Part shown: positions 20,501-32,071 of the stretch, piece after piece
How the letters are laid out: each line of letters begins with the position of its first letter
Numbering within the stretch: the stretch's first letter is position 1
Origin: Rhynochetos jubatus
Lineage: Eukaryota; Chordata; Aves; Eurypygiformes; Rhynochetidae
Assembly (NCBI GenBank): GCA_027574665.1
Contig: CM050677.1
Location: forward strand, 558,001-622,000
Length of the DNA: 64,000 nucleotides
Direction of reading: 5' to 3'
Notes under the pieces: generated by a model
Seen by the model: the letters and a program-made list of their open reading frames with translations, nothing else
The model's database searches: none
Told to the model about the DNA's origin: nothing
Program-made: the position numbers and the translations under genes

Positions 20501-21254
20501 TGCCCCCCGGCACAGCCAGTACGACTCCCCAGCTCAGCACTGCAGGAGGGCTCTGGTAGGAGAAGGGGCGTGTAAGCCCCAAACTCCCTGCGCCATGGCT
20601 GAGGTTTGTTGGGAATCTGTAAGGCCATGGAGCACTCCAGGAGCTGAGAGGGGAAGAAATGCAGCAGCAGGGTCCCCGGGGACCCTCCGCTGAGGGGAGG
20701 AGGGATTTCAGCTCAGCTGCCAGGGCCGTGCTGGGGCCGTGCTGGGGGCGTGCTGGGGGCGTGCTGGGGGTGTGCTGGGGAGCGGAGGTCTGAGCGGAGC
20801 TCTGTGCCTAGGGCTTGCCACGCTGCACCTGAGGCACCTGAGCCAGGACAAGCTGTGGGACATCTGCAATGGTGAGTGGGGGCAGTGCGGGGCTGGGGGG
20901 GAGGGGGGGCAGGGGACAGAGCCTGGGCAGGGGGCTGCCATGCCTGGCCCTGCCCCAGGCGCAGAGCAACGTGTCAGGGGCACACGGGGCCTTGCTGAGC
21001 AGCAGCTTCCAGCTGGCTCCTCGCCCACAGAAAGATGGGAGAGGCTGGAATGGTCTGGAGGGAACTCCTGCGGGTCTCTGCCGGCAGGGGCGCTCCACGT
21101 CTGCTCTGCTTCCTCCCTTGCAGCGCTCCTGCCCTTGAGGAAAGACACCCACCCCTCGGTCAGATCCCGGGCGACTGACGTCCTCATCTTCCTGACAGAA
21201 GAGATGCCAACGTCACGGTGGAGCCTGCCGTCGCTGTGGTGCTGGACCTGCTGA
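17561..21254 (+). CDS. MROH-like: MROH-like (maestro HEAT-repeat) protein, copy B, complete
   Basis: Exons: 17561-17678, 17943-18049, about 18307-18543, 18633-18785, 19419-19520, 19896-19998, 20812-20871 and 21124-21254. They sum to 1,011 bases (336 aa plus stop) with consistent phases. All junctions show AG and GT; only the exon 3 acceptor is weak (the AG at 18305-18306 is chosen because it keeps the frame). The ATG follows directly after a TTTGGCAGG context and begins MAERCSSHIRVAWEE. The protein is helical: paired helices such as LLLDIVESLSNANSDVRM and VQRVLLPLFLRMNDQVESV fit HEAT repeats of the maestro family, whose members are often much longer and serve as scaffolds. The exact cellular role is unknown. 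It is transcribed away from CCDC81-like copy L. Intron 6 contains the boundary of the 14-kb duplication and a minisatellite. Confidence 0.75.
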
Positions 21255-21429
21255 GCCGTGGGGAGATTCAATCCTCCTCTCCAAAATGGCCGTATTGGAG
21301 TATTTATGCTTTTGAAAGAAAGCTGGAGCAACAAGCCCAGTCCCGTGGTGTCCTTCCCATGGGGACACCCGGAGTGTGCTGAGCAGACAGTGTCATTCCG
21401 GGCCTCTGCCGCCGCCTGCTGTTTGCCCT

Positions 21430-22358
21430 CGTTTTCAAGGCCCAAAGCGTCAGCTGTAGCATCTGGCCCATCCTTCGAAACAAGGGTTTGGACCTTCGAA
21501 ATAGCCTCTGGGCCCTAAAACTGGGCCTTGGCAAATGGAGGTGAGGCTTTGGACCCCAGAAATAGGGCTTTGCCCTCTACAAATGAGGCTTTGGACCGTC
21601 AGAATCAGACTTCGGGACTTAAAAATGGCACTCTCAGCCCTTAAAAGGAGGTTCTGGACCTTACAAGTAGGGGCTTGGAACTTAGAAATGGGAATTTAGA
21701 ACCTAAAAATGATGGCTTGGAGCCCAGAAAGGAGCCTTTCAGTCCCAGAATCAAAGCCATGGGCTCTACAAGTGAGGCCTGAGACGTAAAAATGAAGCTT
21801 TGCGACATCACAATGAGGGTTTGGACACTCAGGATGCACCTTGGACCCCCAAATCAACGGGCTGGATCCTAAAAATGGCGCTTTGGGGCCTTCAAATGAC
21901 GCTTTGGCAAATAAAAATGCAGCTTTGGCCTCTGAAGGTGAGACTTTGCGAACTTCACCTGAGCCTGCGGACCATTAAAATGAGGCTTCGGAGCATCAAA
22001 GAGGCTCTGGAAGCCAAAGTTCCTCAAAGCTGGGGATCTGAGCCAGCTCAGTGCTCAATGCCTGCGTTATTAGGCTGAAATCCACATTTTTAGGGTGCCA
22101 GCCTGTCGGTTTTGACCCAAGCCTGTTTTTCAGGGACCACAGTCTCATTTTGAGGGCCCAAACCCTGAAGGTGGAGCTGGTTGCCTGGCAAGCCCAGAAG
22201 GGGAGTCCCCGGACCCACGGCAGCCAATCGCACGTGAGGAGGCGGGGGGCAAGGCACGGGATTGTACGTAACCAGGCAGGCGATCGGAGGAAAGATGGAA
22301 TCCCCATTTTTAGGGTACAAACCCTCACGGGTCAGTTCCAAACCCTCTGTTCAGATGC
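21430..22358. repeat. Degenerate ~21-bp array, copy B, ending at an inversion junction
   Basis: Matches the first half of array A (1,215-2,130) in the same orientation. After TTCAGATGCT the sequence jumps to array units in the opposite orientation (CCAAAGACTCATTTCCAGGG), so the end marks an inversion breakpoint. An AATAAA at about 21,911-21,916 could serve as the MROH poly(A) signal, but such hexamers arise easily from the repeat. Confidence 0.75.
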
Positions 22359-22888
22359 TCCAAAGACTCATTTCCAGGGCCCAGAGCATCGTCTTTACTG
22401 CCCGCAGTCTGATGCGGAAGATCCAAGTCCTCCAGTAAGTGATGCACAGCCCCTTTCTTTTAGGCTGCAAGAGCGTAGCAGGGAGTTGGTATGAAATGCC
22501 CAAGAGGGGGGACAGAACGGGCCCCCAACACAGGTTTGCAAAGCACAGTCGCCAAACGTAAGCCATTCATTGAGTGTTCAGTCCTGCTGGGGAATTGCAT
22601 GACCCAACTGTGTGACAGCTCTGCACAGTGTTAATGAGCTTTGGGTTGTTGCCCCCCCCCATTGTTCCTGTCCCAAAGTTTCGCACCAAGCACAAACACC
22701 ACACACAGGGATCCTTTCCCCGATTCCTTAGATATAATCCGTTCACCAGGTCTGGGACTAGGGGTGGATTCAGCCGCACCCTGACCTCCGTGCCGAGGAG
22801 TTTGGAAAGCAAGGGGGCCCGCTCTGAACCTTGTGACCGAACGGGAGGAAATTTGTTACCCCTTTTCCATAGTCCGTATCACAACAAA
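22359..22888. other. Unique spacer at the inversion centre
   Basis: After about 25 bases of inverted array, roughly 500 bases have no copy elsewhere in the window. They contain a C8 run near 22,652 and no convincing exon or element end. At about 22,880 the sequence joins CCDC81-like intron 7. It could be leftover flanking DNA or a decayed LTR. I cannot identify it. Confidence 0.5.
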
Positions 22889-24348
22889 GCTGCGAGCCCG
22901 GCGCGGAGCAATGGGCTCAGACTGGGCTCCATGAGCTCAGCCTGTCGTGCCTCTTTAGGTTGCTGCCAATAATCCAGAAGTCCCAGGAGGAGCTGAAGCA
23001 GCCCAGATCTCCAGCTGAGCCGCCGCTGGAGCCGCCTGCGTGCCTTTGGCAGCCCTGGGGAATGGTACGCCCTGGGGATCATTGACAGTCCCGTGTCGCA
23101 CTTCGAGCTGTGGGCGGGGCTGACAGCTAGGGAGCAGCCCTGGCTATTGGTGGCAGTGCTGTAGGAGAATCTCTTCTGCCTTCGCAGAGCCCCTGCCGCT
23201 ACGGGTTTGAGGAGCCCCATCGCGCTCCCCACCTCCTGAGAAAGGCCTACGACGAGAAGCTGAAGGCGAGGCTGCAGGAGCAGGAGAGGTGCCCAGGCCC
23301 TGCGAGGCAGAGAGCGTCAGAGGGGCGGGCAGAGCGGCACTTCCCGGGGAGAGCATGGCAAGAGTAAGTGTGTGCCGGCTCCTGCAGAGGCCGGCTAAAA
23401 CGTTGGGCGGCTCTGAGCCCTGGAGGTGTCCAGGCTTCCCTAAGCTACGCAGCTTGGCATCCTCCAGCTCCTCCTCAAGCAGCAATGACCGCGCTTAGAT
23501 GCCACCTCCGGGGGCCTCCCTGCAGCCCCAGAGCAGCGTGTGACGCTTCTCCCCGGGGCAAGGCTGTGGGTACAGCCTGCGCCTGTGTGTGCACGAGCAG
23601 GCACGGGGTGCTGGAAGAGGCACGCTGCATCCCAGCCAAGGCACAGCACAACCACGTGCTTGGGGTCCCCCTGCCCTGCCCGTCTGTCCCGTGACAGCAG
23701 CTCCTGGGGGAAGCAGCTCTTTCCCTGATGGCCCTGGGGGGCCTGGAGCCGGCTCTGCTCTCTGGCCTCCCACCAGGCGCCCTCTTCGTCCATCCACGTG
23801 GCTGGCTTCCCACGGGCAGGGCGCTCAGCACAGCGTTCCAAGAGGGCACCCGCAGCCCGGGGAGGGGGGTGAAGGCAAAAGGCTGGCTCAGCTGCTGGGC
23901 TCTGCCTTCCCAAAGGCGGCAGCCTGGGCTTGCCCTCCCCACGCAGCTGCCCGGCTGCACCCCGGCTGATCTGCACTCTCCTCGCTGCAGGTGGGCCGGG
24001 GCACCAGGGCCCCTGAGCTGCCTACACAGAGCAGCGGGCTGGCCTCAGCAGCACCCCCAAGAGCTACTGCCCGAGCCAGGCTCTGGGGCCTTGCGGGCCC
24101 TTCTCCCCAGCCACAGAGCTGAGGCTCTTTCTTCTGTGTCCTTCAGCAGCGGGGAGAAGCCGAGGCTGCTGGAGCGCCGTTGGAAGGCCCAGGGACTGGC
24201 AGCCACACCAAGAACCTGCGAGCAGCCCCGCAGAGTCCAGTGGCAGGGGCCTTAGCCGTCACGGCAGACGCCCTTTGCAGCGGGAGAGCTGTCGGCAGCG
24301 GGTGGCGGGGGCGAGGAGCGCCTCTGCCAAGGGGAATGCGCCCAATAA
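22889..24348 (+). pseudogene. CCDC81-like: CCDC81-like copy M1, 3' part only
   Basis: Contains the end of intron 7, exon 8 (22959-23064), exon 10 (23188-23288) and exon 11 (24147-24348, with stop and AATAAA). Exons 1-7 are missing and exon 9, with most of its flanks, is deleted near 23,115. Exon 8 is 18 bases longer than in copies L, R1 and R2 and encodes LLPIIQKSQEELKQP where they encode LLKEDPKQP. The same longer version is in copy M2. With neither HU domain present, the copy cannot make the full protein. Confidence 0.75.
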
Positions 24349-25370
24349 AGGCTGCTGGTGCCTGTGCCCAGGCGGAGTGAGCAGCTGCCCCGTGTTTCTC
24401 TGCGGCCAAGGGGGCGGGAGGGAGGCCCCGCAGCCCCCTGGTCGGAGGCGTTTGCGGACCAAGGGGCCGGGGGGACTGGTCCTGCCAGCCAGTCATGCCA
24501 GGCCGTGCGACTGGAAGAGCGGTGTCCCTGCCAGCACACGAGGCACAGGGGCTTCAGAGCACAGCTTCTCTGCGTGCAAACACCGCTCGGTAGGGCTGCC
24601 CAGAGCTCCGGGGCTGCTCACGGCGCGCTCAGAGCAGGGTCGCGCTGGCACAAGACACAAGCGGGCTTGCCGCTCCTTGAAGAGCTACGCTCGCGTGGAG
24701 ACTCGTGCTTCGCCGAAGACACTCCTGAGCCGAGCCGTCGGCTGACCCTCAGGGACTGTCCAGTGGCCTGGGACATTGTTAAAATGGGCAATAAGGAGGC
24801 CCCTGGGAACTACTGAGCACCCAGCCTCTGCCCAGCGCCCGCTGAGGTCAGCCGACTGAGCCTCCTGGCAGTGACAGTGGAGCACACGGCAGACGGGGAG
24901 GCGATCGCAGACAGCCAACGTGGCTGCAGCGATGGCGTGTCGTGCCTGACTCCCCCAGCGCTCCTGTGCCATGCAGTGGGGGGGTGGTGCAGGGCCCGCC
25001 CCTCGCCTGAGACCCCAGCCGGTGACTGGTTGCCTGGGCTGGCACTCTGGACCCTCCTCTGAGGTGATGCTGCCTCTGATTGGCCCACAGCTGCTCAGGC
25101 TGCTGTGCTGCAGTGCCCGCCCTCCACCTGAGGCGGTGCTCTCTCGGATTGGCCGCCGGAGGTGTCACACCTCCCCCCGCACCACCTGCCCCTCTGTGAG
25201 GGGAAAATGAAATGGAAGTTCCTTCATTAACTCCAGTAACTTCCGTCAAAACCAACCAGTGCTGCAGAAGGAGCAGAACCTCACCCCCCTCACATCCCCC
25301 CACCAGCGTTCTCCATCCACCTGGATCAGTGCTGAGCCCAGAGCTTTTGCTGGGGTTGAAAACCACCTTT
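24349..25370. other. CCDC81-like 3' flank with CCAAT block, M1 copy
   Basis: Reverse complement of 9,707-10,331 joined to 2,960-3,386, with the provirus absent. It contains the uninterrupted empty target site (AGTGGG at 24975-24980) and the two CCAAT boxes as ATTGG at 25079-25083 and 25148-25152. No gene is seen. Confidence 0.6.
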
Positions 25371-26221
25371 GGGCGGTCCAACCCCCTCTTTGAGGGCCCC
25401 CAGCTGGAGTTTCAGGCTCTGGGGACTCATTTGTAGGGCTTTAACCCCTCTTCAAGGGTAGAAAGACTCATTTTTAGGTTCTAGGCCTGTACGCTGAGTT
25501 GCAGGGTCTGAAGTGTCCCTTTGAAGGTCCAAACCTGATTTCGGAGCTCAAGGTCTCTTCTGTTCAGGGCCCAAACCCTCATGTTTAGCATCCAACCCCT
25601 CATGGTATCGTCCAAATGCTCCTATTCAGGCCCAAAGCCTCCTTTTACGGTCCAAACCCTCAGCTTAGCATCCAAAGCCTCATTTTTAGGGCCCAAACCC
25701 ACATTTTTATGGGCCAGAGTTTCACTTTTGAGTACCAGAGCCTCGTTTCAGTGTCCACGGTGTTCAAGCCACATCTGGAGTGTCCGTTTTCCGGCCCCAA
25801 AGCCTCATGTTTAGGGTACAAGCCTTCATTTATGAGCTTCAAACCCCCCTGTTGTAGTCCAAAGACTCATTTCAATGGCCCAGGTCTTCCGTTTTAAGGC
25901 ACAAAGTCTGATTTTGAAGGCCCAAAGCCTTATTTCTGGAATCCAAAGCCGTATCTGCAGGGTCCAAACGCAGCTTTTATTAACAAGAGCTATTTTCCAG
26001 GACACACGCTTGCCTTTCTAGGCTCCAAACCCTCACTTTGGTGGCAGAAACCCTCATTTTCGGCTCCAAAGCCTCATTTTTGTGGTCCAAAGTCTCCGTT
26101 TCAGTTTGCAGTCTCCTTTTTAGGGTTCAAAGCTGCAGTGTTAGGCTTCAAAGCCCCATTTTCTGGGCTCCAATGTGGCATTGCGTACATCCAGCTAGAG
26201 TTTTTCAATGTGCAAGATGTG
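25370..26221. repeat. Degenerate ~21-bp array, M1 copy (inverted)
   Basis: Reverse complement of about 2,140-2,990. It is cut at GTGCAAGATGTG, where ERV-L copy 1 begins. The uninterrupted sequence is at about 2,130-2,150 and 35,945-35,965. Confidence 0.8.
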
Positions 26222-26913
26222 TGTCGTAGTTTCACGACAAGCCTGCTCAACCACCCTGGCCCCCCCCACCCCACCTCCTCCCGGTGAGGAAGGGTCGGAG
26301 GAACAAACCGAGAAAAGCCCGTAGGAGTTGAGATAAGAACTATTTAATTATATAAATGAAACATAGGGAGTTACTAACAATGCTAGTGCTAATGAGTAAT
26401 TTAAGGAACGGAGGAAGAGTGTAGAAAAAATGACACAAGATCCCACCCCGAGAAGGGAAAAAAGGAAAGAAAACCCCACCCGAAGGGAGCAAACCCCCCA
26501 TGAAACCGCCCGGGGGCCGAGAGAGTAAAAGAGAGGAAGAAAACTTCCAAACCCCGACTCCCAGACCGATCTGCCCGGCAAGACGCTGGCTCTGCCTGGA
26601 GCACCGACCACTCGCCACGAGGTCCCACGCCAAACAAACCCCCAGCCCCCTCGGCCGGAAGCCCCCTCAGACCCTTCCCCTTCCCAGGGTCGTGCCCAAC
26701 CACAAGCCTTTCCACCCACATCCCCACCCCCTCCCCGCCGGTTCTGCCCTGCCGCAGGTCCTGGGCTGGCACTACCTATGCAGTTTGATGTGTTATGGGG
26801 TGAAGCAAAACATAGACTAGCTGGTGCAAAACTAAGACACTAATCCCCACCCCTTTTGATTCACCACATCCACATCAAGCTCACCTCCCACACTATTCCA
26901 TAATCTCCCATCA
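26222..26913 (-). repeat. 3' LTR of ERV-L copy 1
   Basis: About 692 bases with TG...CA ends (TGTCGTAG on the left; CCCATCA on the right). It contains the TTGAGATAAGAACTATTTAAT segment typical of bird ERV-L LTRs. The right end is set by the pyrimidine tract that follows (purine-rich on the element strand). The boundary is approximate. Confidence 0.65.
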
Positions 26914-27003
26914 GCCCGCTTCCCCTTTCCCATCCCATCCCACACGGATATCATCCCCTTAGTCTATGGACCATCTTGGCAAACGATCCATTAGTCCGTG
27001 ACT

Positions 27004-30000
27004 TCAGATTCCATCAGGTGTGGGGTCACTCAGGACAGGCAAAGGTGGAAGGGTTGTGTGGGATCGTTGGGCGCCGAAGCCAGCTAAGGTCAGGTCACTG
27101 CTGCACTCCTGGCTAGGCCAGACCTCTGTAGGGTGGGGTGGTTTTCTGCCAGAGCGGGTGCCTGTAACATGAATCTCAGAGAACAGTGGCAGCGATTCAT
27201 GTCCCTCATGTAATTCTGGGCTGTTTTCTTCCAGAATCAAATCCCCCTGAGGCACACAGCGGACTTCCCCATCTTCTCTCGTTACCCACCAAGTGCGCCC
27301 AGGTCCTTGAGCAAAAACAACCCCACGGATGGGTTTGCCTTTGCCCAAGGTGGGAGTAACCCAAACCGTTTTTCCCAGCACGCTTCTAGTATGCACTACA
27401 GGGACTTTATCTCCTTCTACCGTCCGTAGAAGGTTTGAGCGTGCAGGGCCAGCTCGATTGACGGATCCCCTGGTATTAACTAACCACGTGGCCTTTGCCA
27501 AGTTGGCATCCCAGTTCCTGAGTGTTCCACCCCCCATTGCTCTCAGGGTGGTCTTCAACAGCCCATTGCACCGTTCAACCTTCCCTGAGGCAGGTGCATG
27601 GTAGGGAATGTGGTACACCCACTCAATTCCATGTTCCTCAGCCCAAGCATCTACGAGGCTATTTCGGAAATGAGTCCCATTATCTGATTCAATTCTTTCC
27701 GGGGTGCCATGTTGCCACAGGACTTGCCTTTCAAGGCCCAAGATAGTATTTCAGGCAGTGGCATGGGACACCGGACATGTTTCTAGCCACCCCATGGTTG
27801 CCTCCACCATTGTGAGGACATGGCACTTACCCTGGTGGGTTTTGGGGAGGGTGATGTAGCCAACCTGCCAGGCCTGCCCATACTTGTATTTCAGCCATCG
27901 CCCCCCATACCAAAGAGGCTTTACCCTCTTGGCTTGTTTGATGGCAGCACACATCTCACATTCATGGATAACCTGAGCAGTTGTGTTTATGGTCAAATCC
28001 ACCCCTCGGTCACGAGCCCACCTGTACGTGACATCTCTCCCCTGGTGGCCCGAGGTGTCATGGGCCCACCTAGCCATGAACAGCTCACCTTTGTGTTGCC
28101 AGTCCAGATCCACCTGAGCCACTGCAATCTTAGCAGCCTGGTCTGCCTGCTGATTGTGCTGGTGTTCTTCAGTGGCTCAGCTTTTGGGCACGTGGGCATC
28201 GACATGACGCGCCTTGACGACCAGGTTGTCTAGACGGGAAGCAATGTCCTGCCATAGCGTGGCAGCCCAGATGGGTTTGCCTTGGCGCTGCCAGTTGCTC
28301 TGTTTCCACTGCTGCAGCCACCCCCACAGGGCATTTCCCACCATCAATGAGTCAGTGTAGAGGTAAAGCGCTGGCCATTCCTCTCGTTGAGCAATGTCCA
28401 AAGCCAGCTGGATGGCCTTTACCTCTGCAAACTGACTGGATTCACCTTGACCTTCTGCAGTCTCTGCAGCTTGTCGGGTGGGACTCCACACAGCAGCTTT
28501 CCACCTACGATGTTTCCCTCCAGTGCGGCAGGACCCATCAGTGAACAGGGCGTATTGCTTCTCATTGTCCGGCAACTGGTTGTACAAAGGGGCTTCTTCA
28601 GCCCGTGTCACCTCCTCCTCTGGTGACATCCCAAAGTCTTTGCCCTCCGGCCAGTCCATGATCACTTCTAGGATTCCTGGGCGACTGGGGTTCCCTATAC
28701 GGGATCGTTGTGTGATCAGGGCAGCCCACTTACTCCATGTAGCATCGGTGGCATGGTGAGTGGAGGAGACTCTGCCTTTGAACACCCAACCAGCACTGGC
28801 AGTCGAGGTGCCCGGAGGAGCTGTGCTTCCATTCCAACCACTTCTGAAGCAGATCGCATTCCCTCATAAGCTGACAGTGTCTCTTTTTCAGTTGGCGTGT
28901 AGTGGACCTCAGACCCTCTGTATCCCCGGCTCCAAAATCCAAGGGGTCGACCTCGGGTCTCTCCTGGATCTTTCTGCCAGAGACTCCAGGTAGGGCCATT
29001 CTCCCCAGCTGCAGTGTAGAGCACATTCATTACCTCTGGCCCGGTCCGGACTGGTCCAAGGGCTACTGCATGCACCATCTCCTGCTTGATCTGTTCAAAG
29101 GCTTGTCACTGCTCAGGGCCCCATTGGAAACCGTTTTTCTTACGGGTCACCTCGTAGAGAGGGCTGACAATTTGACTGTAATTTGGGATATGCATCTGCC
29201 AGAAACCCACGACGCCTAGGAAAGCTTGAGTTTCCTTCTTGCTTGTTGGTGGGGACATAGCTGTGATTTTGTTAATCACGTCCATCGGGATCTGGCGACG
29301 CCCATCTTGCCACTTTATTCCTAAGAACTGGATCTCTCGTGCAGGTCCCTTGACCTTACTTTGCTTGATGGCAAAACCAGCTTTCAGCAGAATTTGGATT
29401 ATATTCTTCCACTTCTCAAAAACTTCGTCAGCTGTGTCGCCCCATACAATGATGTCATCAATGTACTGCAGATGTTCAGGAGCTGCACCCTGTTCCAGTG
29501 TGGTCTGGACCAGTCCATGGCAGATGGTAGGGCTGTGCTTCCACCCCTGGGGCAGCCGATTCCAGGTGTATTGGATGCCCCTCCAGGTGAAAGCAAACTG
29601 TGGCCTGCACTCTGCTGCCAAAGGAATGGAGAAAAAGGCATTAGCAACGTCAATCGTGGCGTACCACTTGGCTGCCTTTGACTCCAGCTCGTACTGGAGT
29701 TCCAGCATGTCTGGCACAGCAGCACTCAGTGGTGGTGTGACTTCATTCAGGCCACGATAGTCCACTGTCAGTCTCCATTCCCCATCTGACTGATGCACTG
29801 GCCAGATGGGGCTGTTAAAGGGGGAGCGGGTTTTGCTGATCACCCCTTGGCTCTCCAGCTGATGAATCAGCTTCTGGGTGGGAAGCAAAGAGTCTCTGTT
29901 AGTACGGTACTGTCGCCGGTGCGCTGTTGTGGTGGCAACTGGCACCTGTTGGTCTGCAACCTTTAGCAATCCCCCAGCAGAAGGGTCCTGTGAGAGACCA

Positions 30001-30398
30001 GGCAAGACAGAGAGCTGCTCAATTTCATCAGTGTCTATAGCAGCTATCCCAAAAGCCCACCGGTACCCTTTTGGGTCCTTAAAGTACCCTCTCTTAAGAT
30101 AGTCAATGCCAAGGATGCACGGGGCATCTGGGCCAGTCACAATAGGGTGCTTTTGCCACTCCTTCCCAGTCAGGCTTATTTCAGCCTCCAGCACAGTCAG
30201 TTGTTGGGAATCCCCAGTCACACCAGAAATGCTGATGGGTCGTACCCCCTTATAGCTTGATGGCATGAGGGTACACTGTGCACCCGTGTCCACTAGAGCC
30301 TTATACTGCTGTGGCTCTGATGTGCCAGGCCATCGAATCCACACAGTCCAATAAACACGGTTATCTCTCTCCTCCACCTGGCTGGAGGCAGGGCCCCT
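27004..30398 (-). pseudogene. pol: ERV-L pol, copy 1 (broken)
   Basis: The pol frame follows gag in the same frame after one TAG. The N-terminal aspartic protease has a DTGAQCTL motif. Reverse transcriptase has LPQGW and a YIDD active site. RNase H has FTDGS, and integrase has an HX3H...CX2C zinc site, then SDNG and GKVERCNG for the second Asp and the Glu. Damage in this copy: a TGA at 29106-29108, a one-base deletion near 28,790, a TGA at 28177-28179 and a TGA at 27748-27750. The first integrase Asp position reads Gly (QVGYITLP). Copy 2 shares only the 28,177-type stop and the Gly. Confidence 0.8.
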
Positions 30399-30401
30399 CT
30401 A
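30399..30401 (-). promoter_or_regulatory. In-frame TAG between ERV-L gag and pol (possible readthrough stop)
   Basis: Gag and pol are in one frame, separated by a single TAG. No other stop lies between it and the protease. The same codon is kept in copy 2 (54732-54734). This layout is known from gammaretroviruses, where readthrough makes Gag-Pol. Readthrough here is inferred. Confidence 0.55.
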
Positions 30402-31976
30402 AAAGTGACCTGATTCACAGTCACTCATGTCTTGGAGGGATGGATTATTGCTCCGCTGCTGTCTGGCTACGGGAGCAACAGTTTTCTTGGAAGAGTCCTT
30501 GCTGGTGTGCTTTTTCCCTTTCAGTGCACGTACTCGTTCCTCTAAGTGCGAGGTAGGTTTTCCATCCCACTTCCTCATGTCCTCTCCGTGGTCACGTAGG
30601 TAAGACCACAGGGTACGGTGTGATGGATACCTTTTATATTCCTGTCTTTGAGGAAAGGAACGCTTCCTCCTAATGGCTGAGACACTGGCTTGTGCAGGTG
30701 GGGATTGGAACATCTCCTTTCTGAATTGCTTAACCTCCTTGGACAGTTCCTCTATAGCTGAGACACAGGCCCGCATGGGGGAAGAGACAATGTCCTCATA
30801 TCCCCAGAACTTTTGAACGACCTCCTCCACTATTGGGTCTTCATCCCTTTCCCAAGTGAATACTGCAAATGCGGCGGCTGTCGAGGGTGGTCCATTCTGC
30901 ATTAACTTCCGCCACATGGGTCGTGTGCACCTGATTCTATCTGGATCTATCCTCCCGCCATCACGATAAACTAACTCTAGCACAGCTAGTTCCCTCACGT
31001 ACTGGATAGCTTTCTCCATGGTGGTCCATCTGTGTACGTGATAGGGCATGTCTTCCTTAAAGGGATACCTTTCCCTCACACCATCCAGAAGCCTCCTCCA
31101 GAGGCTTACATTCTGTGTCTCCCTCCCAATTCCTCTGTCAATGCCACTCTCTCTAGCAAGTGACCCCAGCTGCTTGGCTTCTCTGCCCTCTAACTCAATG
31201 CTACTGGCCCTGTTATCCCAGCAGCGGAGCAGCCAGGTAATAACATATTCACCTTGCTGACAGCCAAAGTCTCTCCAGATATCCCGGAGCTCCTTCAAGG
31301 TTAAAGATCGCATGGTTATATCTGCATCACTCTCATCCTCTGTCCCTGTCACTGCCCCTTGGGATGGCCCTGCTGTCTCCCCATCGACCTGTACCAGACG
31401 CCCTGATTTACGCTTCCATTTCTTTTTCTGTACTGGGGCAACTAACACTGGTGCTGGTTGATGCTGGCAGTACCACACCGGGGTCTGCACGGCTGCATTG
31501 CACCCTGCAGTGTGTAGGGCTGTTGTGGGAGGTGGAGCTGCAGCAGGAGGCAGAGCTGCTGTGGGAGGTGGAGCCACAGTGGGAGGCAGAACCACACTGG
31601 GAGGCGGAGCTGCAGCAGGAGGCACAACCGCAGTGGCAGGTCGAACTGTTGTGGAAGGTGGAGCCACACTGGGAGCTGGAACTGCAGTGGAGGGTGAAGC
31701 TGTTGTGGGAGGTGGAACCACACTGGGAGCTGGAGCTGCAGCAGAAGGCGGAACCGCAGTGGGAGGTGGAACCGCAGTGGAAGTTGGAACCACAGTGGGA
31801 GGTGGAGCTGGCGCAGGGGGTGCAGTGGCTGCTGCGTCTGTCAAGGAGAGATGCCATCGCCGTGGGGGTATAGGTGGCGCAGGAGGTGCAGTGGCTGCAG
31901 TGCCTGTCAAGAAGAGTCGATGTTGCTGCAGGGGTGGAGGTGGCGCAGGCGGTGCAGTGGCTGTAGTGTCCATCAA
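30399..31976 (-). CDS. gag: ERV-L Gag-like protein, copy 1
   Basis: 525 codons are open. About the first 160 residues are a low-complexity Pro/Ala/Thr/Val tract made of short repeats (PPPTAVPPSAAAPAPSVV type). Next comes a conserved helical part (LKELRDIWRDFGCQQGEYV ... LWRRLLDGVRERYPF) seen in bird ERV-L elements. No CCHC zinc knuckle is visible. It ends CESGHF then TAG, and the pol frame continues directly. It has no intact partner enzymes in this copy. The opposite strand also has a Gly/Ala-rich frame, which is only a shadow. Confidence 0.75.
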   Translation of the reverse strand: MMDTTATAPPAPPPPLQQHRLFLTGTAATAPPAPPIPPRRWHLSLTDAAATAPPAPAPPPTVVPTSTAVPPPTAVPPSAAAPAPSVVPPPTTASPSTAVPAPSVAPPSTTVRPATAVVPPAAAPPPSVVLPPTVAPPPTAALPPAAAPPPTTALHTAGCNAAVQTPVWYCQHQPAPVLVAPVQKKKWKRKSGRLVQVDGETAGPSQGAVTGTEDESDADITMRSLTLKELRDIWRDFGCQQGEYVITWLLRCWDNRASSIELEGREAKQLGSLARESGIDRGIGRETQNVSLWRRLLDGVRERYPFKEDMPYHVHRWTTMEKAIQYVRELAVLELVYRDGGRIDPDRIRCTRPMWRKLMQNGPPSTAAAFAVFTWERDEDPIVEEVVQKFWGYEDIVSSPMRACVSAIEELSKEVKQFRKEMFQSPPAQASVSAIRRKRSFPQRQEYKRYPSHRTLWSYLRDHGEDMRKWDGKPTSHLEERVRALKGKKHTSKDSSKKTVAPVARQQRSNNPSLQDMSDCESGHF

Positions 31977-32071
31977 GGGGCGTTTACGTCACCGTGGGGG
32001 TGGAGTCGGTGCGGAGGATGGGCTACTTGTGAGTGGTGACGTAGCCATGGGGGATGAAGCCAGCACACAGG

